A stretch of 64,000 nt of DNA from Epichloe hybrida (taxonomy: Eukaryota; Ascomycota; Sordariomycetes; Hypocreales; Clavicipitaceae): positions 992,001-1,056,000 of the forward strand of contig JAFEKR010000006.1 in NCBI GenBank assembly GCA_019022495.1. Direction: 5' to 3'. Of this stretch, positions 10,966-21,925 are shown piece by piece; the first letter of the stretch is position 1; each line of letters starts with the position of its first letter. Below the pieces are notes generated by a model. It had not been told where the DNA came from. It saw only the letters and a program-made list of their open reading frames with translations, and searched no databases. Made by a program: the position numbers and the translations under genes.

Positions 10966-12012
10966 TGTACAGACTACCAAGGTATTGATACGGAGCACTT
11001 GCCCCTGAGGTCGGTCGCCTTGGCCATCTCGGCCATGATTGGCCCGTCTCTCCGCGTTTGAAACGGAGACCTTGCTCACGGGGCGTCTGACGGGTTGTTG
11101 AAGAATACGGATTACGGACGAGCGGTTCGAAGTTGGGACTAGTACGGATTAATAATACCGAGTAGACACTGACACTGCCTGACATGAAACCAACGTGCGC
11201 CGATGCGGCTGATAAAGCAGTTACTTTTCTGGCGCCCGTGCAGTAATAACGGCTTCGTCATCCTTTTTATTTCCAATCACGACTCGCATTCAATCACTGG
11301 ACGGTGGGTTGAGACGTTGATTAACAATTCATGGTCGCACCATGTAATTTCCATCTCCTCGTACCCGGTGCTCGGTGCTCTGTGCTCGGTGCTCTTGTGG
11401 ATGGCCTCGTAGCACCGACTTGGCCAAGTCACCTGCTCACCCGCCCGCCTACCTACTTCCGGAAAGAGGTAAACCCGTGCTCGATTGGAATCATAAGGCT
11501 TGCCCGGCTTCCACGTAATCGAGGCCAAATCTGATCTCTACAATGTTTTGATACATTGTGTGTGACAGTATCTTGCTTATCACATCATCTGTAAGCGCAG
11601 CAAGCCCGTCATGTGTCTCTTTTTTTTTTTTTTTTTTTTTATGCAACCCAGTATTAATAATACAGCAAGGTTTGACCTCCATCCGATGTATAATACGGAC
11701 GATTGCGAGTGGTGAGAAAAGCGCGGCTCCGTTGATCCCTGTCCGTGCACGCATTCCTGCTCCTGCCACCCCGGAACTCGTCATCACGGGCGTGTTTCTC
11801 AATCTTTATTGTATTTCGTTTACGGAGTACATATCCGCACTCGGTACAAGTACCACAAGTAGTCCCCAGGAAAGTCTAAAAGTGGGCGATTCGGAGAGTC
11901 GGGACAAATCATCCGGCCATGACATCATCAGATTTATGTAGCACTATCCGGCCCAAAGCAGCGTCGCAGGAAGCGAGAGCAAGTCTCCGGAGTAATCCGT
12001 AGGGGTTTTTCT

Positions 12013-12043
<31 letters not shown>

Positions 12044-12436
12044 TTAAAACCAGTGGACATGGGCACAAGAAGGAACACCCGCAGTGCATTTGCCAAGCCC
12101 AAGCATCTTTCATGTCAGATGGCCCAATCATGGCAGAGATGCTGTAATAATGGCATGGGAAACAAAAACGCTGCAATCCGTAATAATAAATCCAGGAAAG
12201 AAGGCATTCATTCCCCCGTGGAAGGGGCAGTTCATGCATGCATTGTCTTGCGAGGCGACTCATCTCAGTTGATGGGACTTGCTTATGCGACGAGGTGTCA
12301 TGTCCCGTATTGCTATGTGCATTGTATGTGTTCGGGAACTGACGAGGATTGTGAAGCGCCCCGTGCCGCGTATCTAGGCCTAAAGCGGAGGAGGTATTTT
12401 TCCACATACATCTGTAAGAGAAGTGACCTCATATAA

Positions 12437-12690
12437 TTTATGCGAGGAAATTAGGGCATAGGAACTAGCTAGTTCACTTAATAGAGTTACTATAGGCTAT
12501 AATAGAAGTTCTATATCTTTAAAAGAAGCCCAAACCCGCGTTTTCCCTCGTGTGCATATTCAAGAAAATAGTATAAATTATAAAAGGTCACTTCCCTCCC
12601 AAATTTACGGGCGCGGGTACCTCTTCCGTTTTCGGTCTGGTTACTACTACATGATTACGTGCGTGTTAGATAATTACATAGTAACTGGCG
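12437..12690. other. AT-rich island with 14-bp palindrome
   Basis: This stretch is clearly richer in A/T than its surroundings, with many TATA and TTAATA words. It holds the perfect palindrome GAACTAGCTAGTTC at 12462-12475. No protein or RNA family is recognisable. It could be a decayed mobile element altered by repeat-induced mutation, but there are no terminal repeats or coding remnants to prove it. Confidence 0.4.
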
Positions 12691-13048
12691 ATGCGCTGGG
12701 GTTTGATCCTTCCCTTCGTTAATCCGTATGTACTTCGTCCCGTCCTACCTGTCGTGGCTGCCACATACATGTACATAATAATGATGATATGACCTGACCC
12801 ACTGCGCGTTTCCCAGAACTTACGTCCGTACTCCGTACTTGCCTGCCCTTTCAACCTATTTGCAGTACCCGCCATAGTCCAGAATTAATATTCACACGGT
12901 ACTGGCTTAGTCTTCGTCCGCCAAGGTAGCTGCCTGGATTCATCATGCCCTGTCATGTGCCAGGAACATCAAGGTTTCGGACCCGAGAGTGCATTGACGG
13001 CTTTCGCGGCATGGCGGGTATCTTGAATCGTCGTGAGACGTTGTTATG

Positions 13049-13060
13049 CGGAGTACTCCG
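13049..13060. repeat. 12-bp palindrome CGGAGTACTCCG
   Basis: A perfect palindrome made of two inverted, overlapping copies of the GGAGTA half of the dispersed nonamer, followed by TA to complete TACTCCGTA at 13054-13062. Confidence 0.8.
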
Positions 13061-13476
13061 TATGCAGTTGTCGTATTTCCAAGTATAGCATTTGGCTACC
13101 CTGGACAGGGAGGGCTATTTCGGATTATTACGGATTACGCAGTTGGCCTAGGCTATGGGCTCGGTTCGAGCCGCGCCTATGCATGGCTATTGGATAGATC
13201 TACTCATACGATTGTTTCACGTACAGCGTAGTATCCAAATGATACCATATCATGCAGTGGATGTGAAACATACAAGTAATTAAGGAAAAAAAATACTCCG
13301 TCGAAGATAGAAGAGGACGAAAGACAAAACGCCAGTGACTAGTAGTAGCGAATGAAAGTAAGTGTCTAAAGCATTAATTACTCCATATAAGTAAGTGCCC
13401 TGCATAGTCGCATAACAAATAAAGCAGCCTAGTAGGTGAAGATCCCCCTCCAAAAAAAGACACTTTTGGCAAGTTC

Positions 13477-13480
13477 AAAA
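13477..13480 (-). terminator. Pol III T4 terminator of tRNA-Lys
   Basis: On the minus strand a TTTT run lies eight bases 3' of the tRNA discriminator base. A stronger T7 run follows at 13458-13452. Either would stop RNA polymerase III. Confidence 0.7.
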
Positions 13481-13487
13481 GGACAAG

Positions 13488-13560
13488 CGCCCGAGGGGGG
13501 TCTCGAACCCCCAACCTTGGGATTAAAAGTCCCACGCTCTAGCCATTGAGCTACCCGGGC
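13488..13560 (-). tRNA. tRNA-Lys (anticodon UUU)
   Basis: The 73-nt minus-strand sequence folds as a cloverleaf. The acceptor stem GCCCGGG pairs with CTCGGGC (one G-U), with discriminator G. The D arm holds the A box TAGCTCAATGG. The anticodon stem GGGA/TCCC encloses a seven-base loop with TTT at its centre. The T arm GGGGG-TTCGAGA-CCCCC contains the B box GGTTCGAGA. There is no intron, and CCA is not encoded. The gene is divergent from RPC19, with 275 bp between the tRNA 5' end and that start codon. Confidence 0.96.
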
Positions 13561-13835
13561 CAGGCTCAGGTGATTGGTAGATTGCCGTCCTAATGAACAA
13601 TATACATTAATCCCTTCAATCCCTGCAATGGAAAATGCCGCCCACCTTCCTACGAGACCCACTGCATTTTTGTCAACCTCAAAATTTCTGGATAAGTGAA
13701 CGACGTCGAATCGGAAAACCTTTGGACTTGTCTGCGCACAACTGCACATTCTTATCCAAAGCCCCCATGCAGACTGAGCCAAAAGGACTGCGAAGTACTC
13801 TTATCCCTTGTTTACGGAGCATCAAAGAAATAACC

Positions 13836-14467
13836 ATGCCTGGTCTCACAAAAAATGTTGATGCTCCTGCATCCCAGGACATCAACATGCAGGATGAACC
13901 GCCGTCAGCTCAACCTGCATCTGTCGAGGATGCTGACATGGAGGACGATACTTATGAAAATGAAGAGGAAGAGGAAGAGACCGAGGCCCAGAGAATAAAA
14001 ATTGTACGTCCCTTTTTGTGCGCACTCTCAACACGTCAGCGTGAAGGAGCTAACTGGCTCGCAGCTGCCCGGCTCAACTGACACAGCTGCCTCATTCGAG
14101 TTCACTGATGAGGGGCATACTCTCGGAAACGCTCTCCGATACATCATTATGAAGAAGTAAGCACCGTCTTCTCATCGAAATGTGTAGGTGATATTGACAT
14201 TTGGATAGCCCCGATGTGGAGTTCTGTGCATACACGATTCCCCATCCTTCAGAGCCAAAGATGAATTTCAGAATCCAGACATACGGTAAGGTTCCGTATT
14301 GACGAATGTTTGCCCTGAAATCCCACTGACCGTCATTCTTAGACGGCGCGGCCGTCGATGTCCTCAAGAAGGGTTTGCATGACTTGCAAGACGTGTGTGA
14401 CGTTGTCGCCGATGAATTCTGGACAAAGAGGCAGGCCTTCAATTCCGAGCAGGGGATTGAGCGATGA
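13836..14467 (+). CDS. RPC19: RNA polymerases I and III subunit AC19 (four exons)
   Basis: Exons 13836-14003, 14065-14156, 14209-14285 and 14343-14467 give 153 residues. The first 56 residues are acidic (DADMEDD, EEEEEE). The rest is the conserved alpha-like fold with [26 protein letters not shown] split across exons 2 and 3, HPSEPKMNFRIQTY, and a C-terminal helix after DGAAVDVLKKGLHDLQDV. AC19 pairs with AC40 to form the alpha-type heterodimer that nucleates assembly of RNA polymerases I and III. All three introns are short (52-61 nt) with GTACGT, GTAAGC and GTAAGG donors. The neighbour, 275 bp upstream on the opposite strand, is a Pol III-transcribed tRNA gene. Confidence 0.96.
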
Positions 14468-14703
14468 TTTATGCAGAATGGTTAGTCTAGCATTGAGACA
14501 GCATTGGATCTTGTATCATTCAGGGGTCATTATTGGGCATGATTTTATCTCACAGTCACGGCACTGCATGTCGTCGACATCAACTCGGAATAGAGGACCT
14601 TATGGCGTTGCTAGTTGAAACAAAAGCTTTTTTTTAGAGAAGGAAAATATATACATGAGCAGTCGTTGCTGTTGTCTAATTTCGGCCCTGTAGGTTGACT
14701 GTG

Positions 14704-15373
14704 TTAGTCGTCATGTGTGGAAAGACCTTTGGTCGCGTGGTGGACGCTATGGCATACCTCCAAGAAACCCTCCATAAAGCATGACGGCAGTCTCTTATCT
14801 CCCCTGAAGTTCTCTTCTTTGAAATACGACATGACATGGGTGGTCTGCTTCCAAAAGTTCATCGTTTCCTAAGTCGAAAAAGGTCAATAATCTTATCACT
14901 GCTGTATCCAAACTTGCATAATCATGGCAGTTGATCGTACCTGGTATTCAGCATGGGACTTGAATAGAAGAACGTCTGCAACGGGGAGCTTGTTGACAAA
15001 TCGGTTCCGCTCGAATTCCTGGCGTACGCGGGTTCGGATGGCGGAGATGGGAAGAGGCATGTTGTACATGGTCTGGATCTCGGGGGCCTGAAAGTACCTT
15101 GTTTAGCATATCCTCCCCTTCGTTCGCAGGATCCGTTCAAAAGAACACGCCGATCCAAAAAAAAGCAGTCTGGAATTGGCTGGGATAGGGGACAGCAGCA
15201 GCAGTTGGACGTACCGCTCGGATCCATTCGCGGTAAGATGAGAGAACTCGACGCTTCGCATCGGGCCAGCTGGCCGCTGCGTTGACTGTTAGCTTTGAAA
15301 GGATTGGTGAATGATGAAAAAAAAACACACATTGCGTCGTCTTCTTGGCGAATTGGGTCGGCGTGATAGCCAT
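14704..15373 (-). CDS. NDUFA6: Mitochondrial complex I B14 subunit, NDUFA6 / NUO-14.8 (four exons)
   Basis: Minus-strand exons 15373-15331, 15276-15215, 15087-14941 and 14868-14704 give 138 residues. The N-terminus [14 protein letters not shown] is followed by the LYR-family helix around [13 protein letters not shown], then [20 protein letters not shown], a basic helix with RQEFERNRF, and an [16 protein letters not shown] block. This is the accessory subunit that sits on the matrix arm of NADH:ubiquinone oxidoreductase and binds acyl-carrier protein through its LYR motif. The junction between exons 1 and 2 was chosen because the acceptor at 15277-15278 restores the family sequence [14 protein letters not shown]. 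An earlier AG would add three extra residues. The gene is divergent from BUD31 with 289 bp between start codons. Confidence 0.94.
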
Positions 15374-15662
15374 GGCGGGCAGTCAATGCTTCTCGACCTA
15401 GAGATCGCTGCGCTGTGACGTTGAATCCCAAATCCAGGTGCCATCACGAACTCACGTTCGAATATGCATCACGTGATCATCATCCGCCACACTTTGTGGT
15501 TACGCCACAATGGAATGGAATGCGACATTCCCAAGTTTCTGACATTCTTGCTTGTACATCCATCTGTGAACGCCAATTCCTTTGCTTCTTTCCGTGCAGA
15601 CCGTGCCGCTATCATTGAACCCTCTCCGCAGAGGCGAGCGACCTTGCAGCCATATATATACG

Positions 15663-16175
15663 ATGCCTGCTATACGACACTCCTCGAAGCGAAAGCCGCC
15701 GCCGGATGGCTTTAGCGACATCGAAAATGATCTACTCATCTTCTCTAACAAGATGAAAGATGCTCAAAACAAGCCTCCGCCCCCGGGTCCGAAGCACCAA
15801 GCACAGTGGGAAATTTTTCAAATCTCCCATCAGAGAAGTCGCTACATATACGATTTGTACTACGAGAAGGAGGCTATCAGCAAACAACTCTATGACTGGT
15901 TACTGAAGAATGGATACGCTGATGCGATGCTTATCGCGAAATGGAAGAAGCAAGGCTACGAGAAGGTCGGGTTCCATTGATGAGCAAGATGATCCATGCA
16001 AGCGAATACTATGCTAACAGTCCAATAGCTCTGTTGCCTTCGATGCGTGCAAACAAAGGAGACAAACTTTAACAGCACCTGTATATGCAGAATCCCGCGA
16101 GCTGAACTCAAGGAAGGTCAGGAGGACCGACAGTGCGTCAGCTGTGGTTGTCGAGGATGTGCGTCGTGCGACTGA
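15663..16175 (+). CDS. BUD31: Pre-mRNA splicing factor BUD31 / Cwf14 / G10 (two exons)
   Basis: Exons 15663-15965 and 16029-16175 give 149 residues. The N-terminal half has the invariant run HQRSRYIYDLYYEKEAISK and LYDWLLKNGYADAMLIAKWK. Exon 2 supplies the zinc-binding cysteine cluster (LCCLRC, STCICR, CVSCGCRGCASCD). BUD31 is a core component of the activated spliceosome (NTC-related). The intron is 63 nt with a clear branch site (GCTAAC) and TAG acceptor, but its donor is GTCGGG, a poor match to the GTRNGT used elsewhere here. The donor is forced by the conserved YEK-LCC junction. Without splicing the protein would end four residues later as VGFH. Confidence 0.96.
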
Positions 16176-16401
16176 AAGTAATACGAGAGAACGGCTTACG
16201 AAACATTAGAGGTCGCGTCGTTTGGGCGTTCTGAACATGCTGGATGGAAGTCGACGTGGAATTTGAGCATTAATGGAGTTCTCATGAGCTGGGACTAACG
16301 GAAACTTGAGGTAGATATCCTTCATTTGACCAAAATCATTCAGTCATCTGTATCATACTGATCATCATCATTATTCAACAGCACTTCACTGTGACTGTCT
16401 T

Positions 16402-17242
16402 TCATGACTTTGAGAATCCTGCACGGCCACGACCAAACCGAACACTCGCAGGGACGAATTGCAATGCTGACATGGCCCCCGCGAGATCTGCCATTTCCGC
16501 ATCATCGCGCTGTTTCACTTGCTTCACTTCCGCCTTTGTATCAGAAGAGTAGCGGCCGGAAACGTCGTCTTTGCCCTTCGAAGCAACCTCTTTACCCTCC
16601 ACTGCGCTAGCTCTGCGTCGTGATTCCTTCGAAACAGAAGCCGTGGAAGATGTCCGCCGTTGATGAGTGCCTTCAACCAATAGTGAACGTCGTCCATCGA
16701 TACCATCCTTTGTAACCCCGAAATAGAAATTCCTTGGGTACATGTGTTTGTCAATCAAATGGAGTCGGCGCTTTTGATGAGTGAGACACTTCCGCTCGCA
16801 TCCCTCTACAAAGCAGGAATACTACGGTAAAAGTCAGCTTCTGTGCCAGCGATCTGCATATACCGAAATGACAGGTTCTTTGGCTCACCGTGTGCTCGCC
16901 CTTGTCTCTCTTGACCCTCACAAGCGGGTCATGACTTTCCTCAATATGTACACCGAGCAGGTGCTCAGACGGAAAGTTCTTGCGGCATTCAAGACATCGG
17001 TTTGTGTGCAACATGGTGTAATGAGATTCGTATTCTTGGTACGACCTGAAAGCGATGGGTTCTCTATGTGGTGGCAACGAACATTTCATCGTGCCTCTGT
17101 CGCTGGTTCCGTCTTCGACGTCCGAATCAAATAACAATGCTTTGGCAGCCGGCAGACTTGAGTCTCTGCTGGCGACTCGCTCAACGTCTTCGTTATCGAA
17201 GCCGTAGCCTATTTCTTCACCAGGCTCTCGTGAGCGCTTCAT
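16402..17242 (-). CDS. C2H2 zinc-finger protein, ZNF511 family (two exons)
   Basis: Minus-strand exons 17242-16889 and 16821-16402, with a 67-nt intron (GTGAGC...GTAG), give 257 residues. A central cassette holds paired Cys/His motifs. CSLPPHREPIAF with a following YESHYTMLH, then CLECRKNF with VHIEESHD, then CFVEGCERKC with RLHLIDKH. This order, and the SHDPL and HLIDKHMYPRNF blocks, match the ZNF511 family, which is widely conserved but poorly characterised. The C-terminal third is Lys/Ser/Glu-rich, with a final AGMSALQFVPASVRFGRGR-like segment. A role in nucleic-acid binding is inferred from the fingers only. Confidence 0.88.
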
Positions 17243-18489
17243 TCTAGAATTAGGTTTGATGGGGTGAGATATTACTTTTGAGCGAAGCAGTCAAGAAGCC
17301 AAATTACGCCAATCAAGGCGGTGGGGGATTAGCGAGGAACGATGTATGGGTAAAGTTAGAATCCCAAGAATGTTTCAGGATGGAAAAGGCGCCAGGCTCA
17401 AGAGCTGGCTAAATGTATGCTCTTTGGGCGCACGCAAGCCGTTGAGTGAGGAGGAAACCGCGTGATGCAACCAGAAATAAGAATTAACATGAGGTGGTTG
17501 CGCATACACACAAAGTAAAGCCGGTAGTAGTCGGTAGTAATAATACGGAGTGGAGTGTTTGAGGTGTCGTGGGTGACGAAAGGCGGAAGTGGGATGGATG
17601 GACTGGGTGGGGCCCCTCGGACCCCTCGCCAACAAATCGAACAAGTCACTGGGGAATCAGGGGATATCGAGTAGTCGAGTAGTTTTTGCCTTCAGGGTAC
17701 GTACATATTCTCTCAGTTCGTTCAAGGTTAATTATAAAGTCGTCATACACATGTCAACCTTCGCTCCTCCCGAAACATGACCGGAGCCTATGTACAAAAA
17801 GGACGGGATTGTGCACCGCATGCTCCAAGCAATGCTGCGTATGTACGGAGTAGAAAGAAAGTACTCTGGCCCACGCCTACAGCCGAAGAAAACCCTGCCT
17901 AATGATACTCGTGAGTACGGACTACCGACTAGTGTGGCTGAATTTGGGTTCGTTGGTCTGATAACATCTTGGTTCTTGTCGGCTGGCTGGTTCGTCACCT
18001 TGAGGGGCTCAGTCATTACTCACCTTTTTCTTTCCATCAACTCACTTTCGCATTTTTTCTCAACTTTCTTGCTCGCCGTCCATCCATCGCCATCTGTCGC
18101 CACGCATTGGTGCTTGTAAGAACGTCGACCTCACTTCCGCAACCACCGATCTATCTCGTTCCTTTGCCTTCCCTATCGCTTGCGCTGTTCGCCAGAACTG
18201 CAATCTCCTCCAATGATCTCCTCCCCGGCGCCGCAAGTAGACTTCCGCGAGCCGAGCCTTATACCAACTGTCCCTCTTTGCCGTGAACTTGGCTTACGGG
18301 TGGTCTGACGTTGCGCGACTCCTGTTTCGGTTGTCTAGCGACTCATAACTCATTGTCCTGATAGTATGAGGTGACGAAGACCTCATCCATTCTTTTCTGA
18401 CTCTACTCATTGCGAGCCCGCTCGACTCGACCAACCGAACCCAGCCAACCTTCGCCGGTCTATCCGAAGCGAGCGCTATACTTAGTAAC
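17243..18489. other. Divergent promoter region, no gene recognised
   Basis: 1.25 kb between the start codons of the zinc-finger gene (minus) and the EST1/SMG7-type gene (plus). One TACGGAGTA nonamer lies at 17844. Pyrimidine-rich sequence from about 18020 to 18290 is typical of a fungal core promoter and leader. No coding signal is convincing. Confidence 0.6.
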
Positions 18490-21425
18490 ATGGCTTCGAC
18501 TACATCCCCGGCTAGCCAATACTGGCAGTAAGTCGGCTGCCCCCTTTGGCCCGAAGTGGATGACCATGAGGCACAGGTCGTCGACGCGCCTGGCGTAGAT
18601 GCACGACACACACTGACGCTTTGGACAAACAGCCAGGCTTTGAAACTCAGGAAACACTTGCTGAAGCAGGTCGAAAAACTCCAAGCTGAGAGCACTTCTG
18701 GAGTGGACATCTCGCAGTTCGAGATTATTGAAGGTCTACTGGAGAAGTACGCGCAATACCATCAACTCCCTGCTTTTGTGCTTCATCGCTAACTATCTCA
18801 AAGATTTCGCCTGGCATTCGTTCACACTATCTTCCTTGATTTTACGTGGGCCGTCAAGGAGAGCGTGGAGGAAGCGTTATGGACCCTACATACATCGATC
18901 AACACCGAATACCGTCGCATCCAGGGCAGACTTAAGCACTCATCCCATGTGGTCGAGAGGCGCAAGGTGGAAAAATCTTACAACAACTTCCTGCGCGTTG
19001 CGCAAAAATTCTACAAGGGGTACATCCAGCGATTGACGGCACGTTACGATGTTCCGGAGCTAAGGAGAGTTGCCAAGGGAATTGAAGTCCAGCAAATGGA
19101 TGATGCAGATCAAATCAGCCCTGTTCTCGCCGAACTTCGTGCCACGGTTTTGAAGTCATGTCACTCAACACTTCTGCGCATGGGCGACCTATCCCGTTAT
19201 CGAACTCAAGCAAGACATAAGAACTCTGGCTATGAGACTGCTTTGACTTATTACAGTCTTGCGCATCAACTGAAACCCAACTCTGGGTATGCATACCATC
19301 AGATGGGAATGGTCCACCTAGATCAGGGAAACCATCTCGATGTCGTCTATCACTTCTATCGCTCATGGGCTGTTGAGTCTCCTCACCCTAACGCGAGAGT
19401 CAATCTCGAGGCCGAATTCAAGTCTCTTCAACTGCCGAATTCTGCCAAATCGCGACACAATGCGTCAGGTGCTCAGGATGCATTCCCCATGTGGTTTGTC
19501 AGGCTGCATGCGCTCTTCTACAAAGGGGAAGACTTTCCTCAGCAAGCGGAACTAGAGGGTGAAATCATGCACCGACTTGAGATGGCCTGTCACAGCGAAA
19601 GTTCGTCGGGAACCTTGTTGAAAATGGCCCTTGTAAATATTGCTGCTCACCACGTTGCTGCAGCAAACTATGCCGGTTCGTATCGTCTCGCCCCCTTAAT
19701 AGTCAAACCCGCCGTTGTACTGACTCTACTACTATAGAATCGCAGACGTTGGCCGCTTCTCGTTTTTACCAGTTTACTTTGCGATTCAATGCTTTGTTCA
19801 TGTCAACTTTTTGCGCAACTTTTGAACCAGAGCTTAAGGAGGCAGTGTCCGTAGAAGACAACAACAGTGCATCGGTGAAGGGCTCCAAAGTTACGCCAAT
19901 AGTCGAAGCTTTGTTACCGATCCTGCGTGTATACAGCATGTGGCTAGCTGCCCGCCGGCAAGAAATTTCTACCGCAGTGGAAGCGTTTGGCGGCGTGGTA
20001 CCTAGCTTGATTCAAAATGTAGCCAAGGTCTTGACCTTGCTATGTGTCTTCAGTTACAACCAAGATGGGTTGGCATCTTGCCCATATCTATTATCCGAGG
20101 ATCTTGAGATTCGGGGCTTTGGTCCTCTCTCTGAGGACATAATTCCTGAAGCTTGTCGATGCTTTTGTAGCGAAGATGGTACTCCGAAGACGTACCTCGA
20201 AGACCCGAGTTCCCGATTGGAGCTTGTACAGGAGAGCTTGGCTAGAGTCTTGGACACTCTTCGCTGTGCATATTTTCTCGCCGAGGACGCAACGCTGCCA
20301 GTGTCATACAGGGTTGTTGACAACTGGCTCATATTTGAGTACAATGCTGGAGTCTCACCCGCTGCTCCCGTCATTCCCACGACATCTCAACTGACTTCTT
20401 CCGGAGAAGCCTCTGATTGCAATACCAACATGATGAATGGAACGACGAAACACCACTCTGAGCCCTCTGAGCCCTCTGAGCGATCAAATCAGACACCAAA
20501 TGACCAAACGCCAGACCGTATCGACCTTGGGCCACAGTATGCCCTCGACGAAAATTCATTGCAGGACCAAGCATCTGCAGACGATGCAGAAAATACAGTC
20601 ATTAACATGCTCACGCCGTTTCTGAAACCGCCCACGCCCCAGCTCCATCATCAGCAGCAGGGTCGTTCTCCAACCGATTCATCTTACGGAATGCACACTA
20701 GGACGGCAAACGAACTGCTAGGCTTCTTTCAAACAGATCCCAGTCCAACTAGCTCTGTTCCCTCTGGAAAGTTTGCACAGCTGCCTTGGGCTTGGTTCAA
20801 CACCCCTAAGCCAGATAATGCAATGGGGAATTTGACGCCGTCTGGTCAGGACGCCTTCTCAGCTCAACCCAGCCCATACAGTTCGCCAAGACATCCGTTC
20901 GCCACTGGAAATCAGCTCGATGACCCGTTTGCAACACCTGGCCGGAATCGCTACGGAGCTTTCATCAGTGTAGTCCAGCAAAATCGACGCGACCTCACCA
21001 GTCACGCATTTTCTGGAGCGGTACCCGCCAACCACAGAAACAACCTGCTTCAGGCTTTCTCGGGAACCAATGTCCCGCGCAGCTCTCCGTTTACTCAATG
21101 GGCCGAGACCCAAAAATCCATGGGAGAGGGCGAGGCCTCCCTCCCTAGGCAACCGCGAGTGCTCGACCATGCACCACCTCCTCCTCCTCCTCAGTCCACG
21201 GGCACGTCTGGCTTCTCTCATCCTAGCAGCCTATATCAAGGTACTCCGGCGAGCGGCGTCGGCCTAGGTGTGGGTGTGGGTGTGGGAACCGTTGCTGGCC
21301 AATCCACCGCGACTGGCTTCACAAATCATCAGGGCGAAAGCTCTGGGAGATACTACCGAATGGACCAGACCACGTCTAGTTACAACGACGCTATCATGCA
21401 GGCGGCCTATCACGGTAACAAGTGA
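18490..21425 (+). CDS. EST1/EBS1/SMG7-type protein (four exons)
   Basis: Exons 18490-18527, 18633-18746, 18804-19675 and 19738-21425 give 903 residues. The N-terminal part carries the EST1 14-3-3-like/TPR region. It opens with a QALKLRKHLLKQVEKL helix and continues through LAFVHTIFLDFTWAV and RLTARYDVPELRRVAKGIE. The hallmark block LRMGDLSRYRTQAR and ALTYYSLAHQLKPNSGYAYHQMGMVHLDQGNHLDVVYHFYRS follows. The DNA/RNA-binding domain follows in exon 4. The last 300 residues are Ser/Pro/Gln-rich with a short Gly-Val repeat (21264-21290). Family members recognise phospho-UPF1 in nonsense-mediated mRNA decay or serve telomerase. The architecture fits SMG7/EBS1 better than telomere-specific Est1, by inference. 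The exon 1-2 junction, giving YWHQALK, is the least certain. Confidence 0.9.
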
Positions 21426-21925
21426 AATTGTTTCTGACATTTTACAACGCGAACTTCGATCTATCGCTGTCATGTCATGGCTAGGGTTGTATTTTCACTC
21501 TCATTTCATGCAGAGCAAATGTCTAGTAGGATCTGCCTGGGTGTGAGAGAATTTGACGGCCCTGAGCTCGTCGTACTTGACGAGCTCCGAACGAGCAGGA
21601 TTCGCAGACCTCCCCATGAGCACGGCTTCTACGATTTTCCATCATCATGTGGCTTAGGTTGGACAAGTGATAGAGTTCACTTTTTTGCGTCAATCACATC
21701 TGTTATCCATCTTTTTAATGTGCTTAATCAAATCAACTGAAGATGATCGGATCGTGGAGGATACCGAATCGCTATGCGAAGAGAGCCGATACTTCTGGGG
21801 CTCTTTTGTCTTTCAATTTTGCCACGGATGCAAAACGCCGTTGTTGAAACCGTTTCCCTTTGAGCACTCCAACGCCAAACAACATTCGTTTCAGTAATCA
21901 GAATTATTCTTGCCTGCGAAAGCAT
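21426..21925. other. Convergent 3' region, nothing seen
   Basis: 500 bp between the stop codons of the SMG7-type gene and adenosine kinase. It should hold both 3' UTRs. No repeat or gene is apparent. Confidence 0.6.

Larger units (their letters stand above)
9167..13487. other. Gene-poor 4.3 kb region
   Basis: I find no convincing gene. The left part is the promoter of the minus-strand gene starting at 9166 and carries an A22 tract (9504-9525) and tandem repeats (9955-10200). The rest holds a high density of TACGGAGTA/TACGGATTA nonamers (10617, 10946, 10957, 11106, 11143, 11821, 11993, 12720, 12829, 13054, 13129), a T21 tract (11620-11640), a GGTGCTC repeat (about 11366-11395) and an AT-rich island with a palindrome (12437-12690). 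The open frames here are short and without motifs. Confidence 0.6.

Noticed and set aside
13140..13200. GGTTCGAGCC resembling a tRNA T arm
   Set aside because: No matching acceptor, D arm or anticodon arm can be formed around it.
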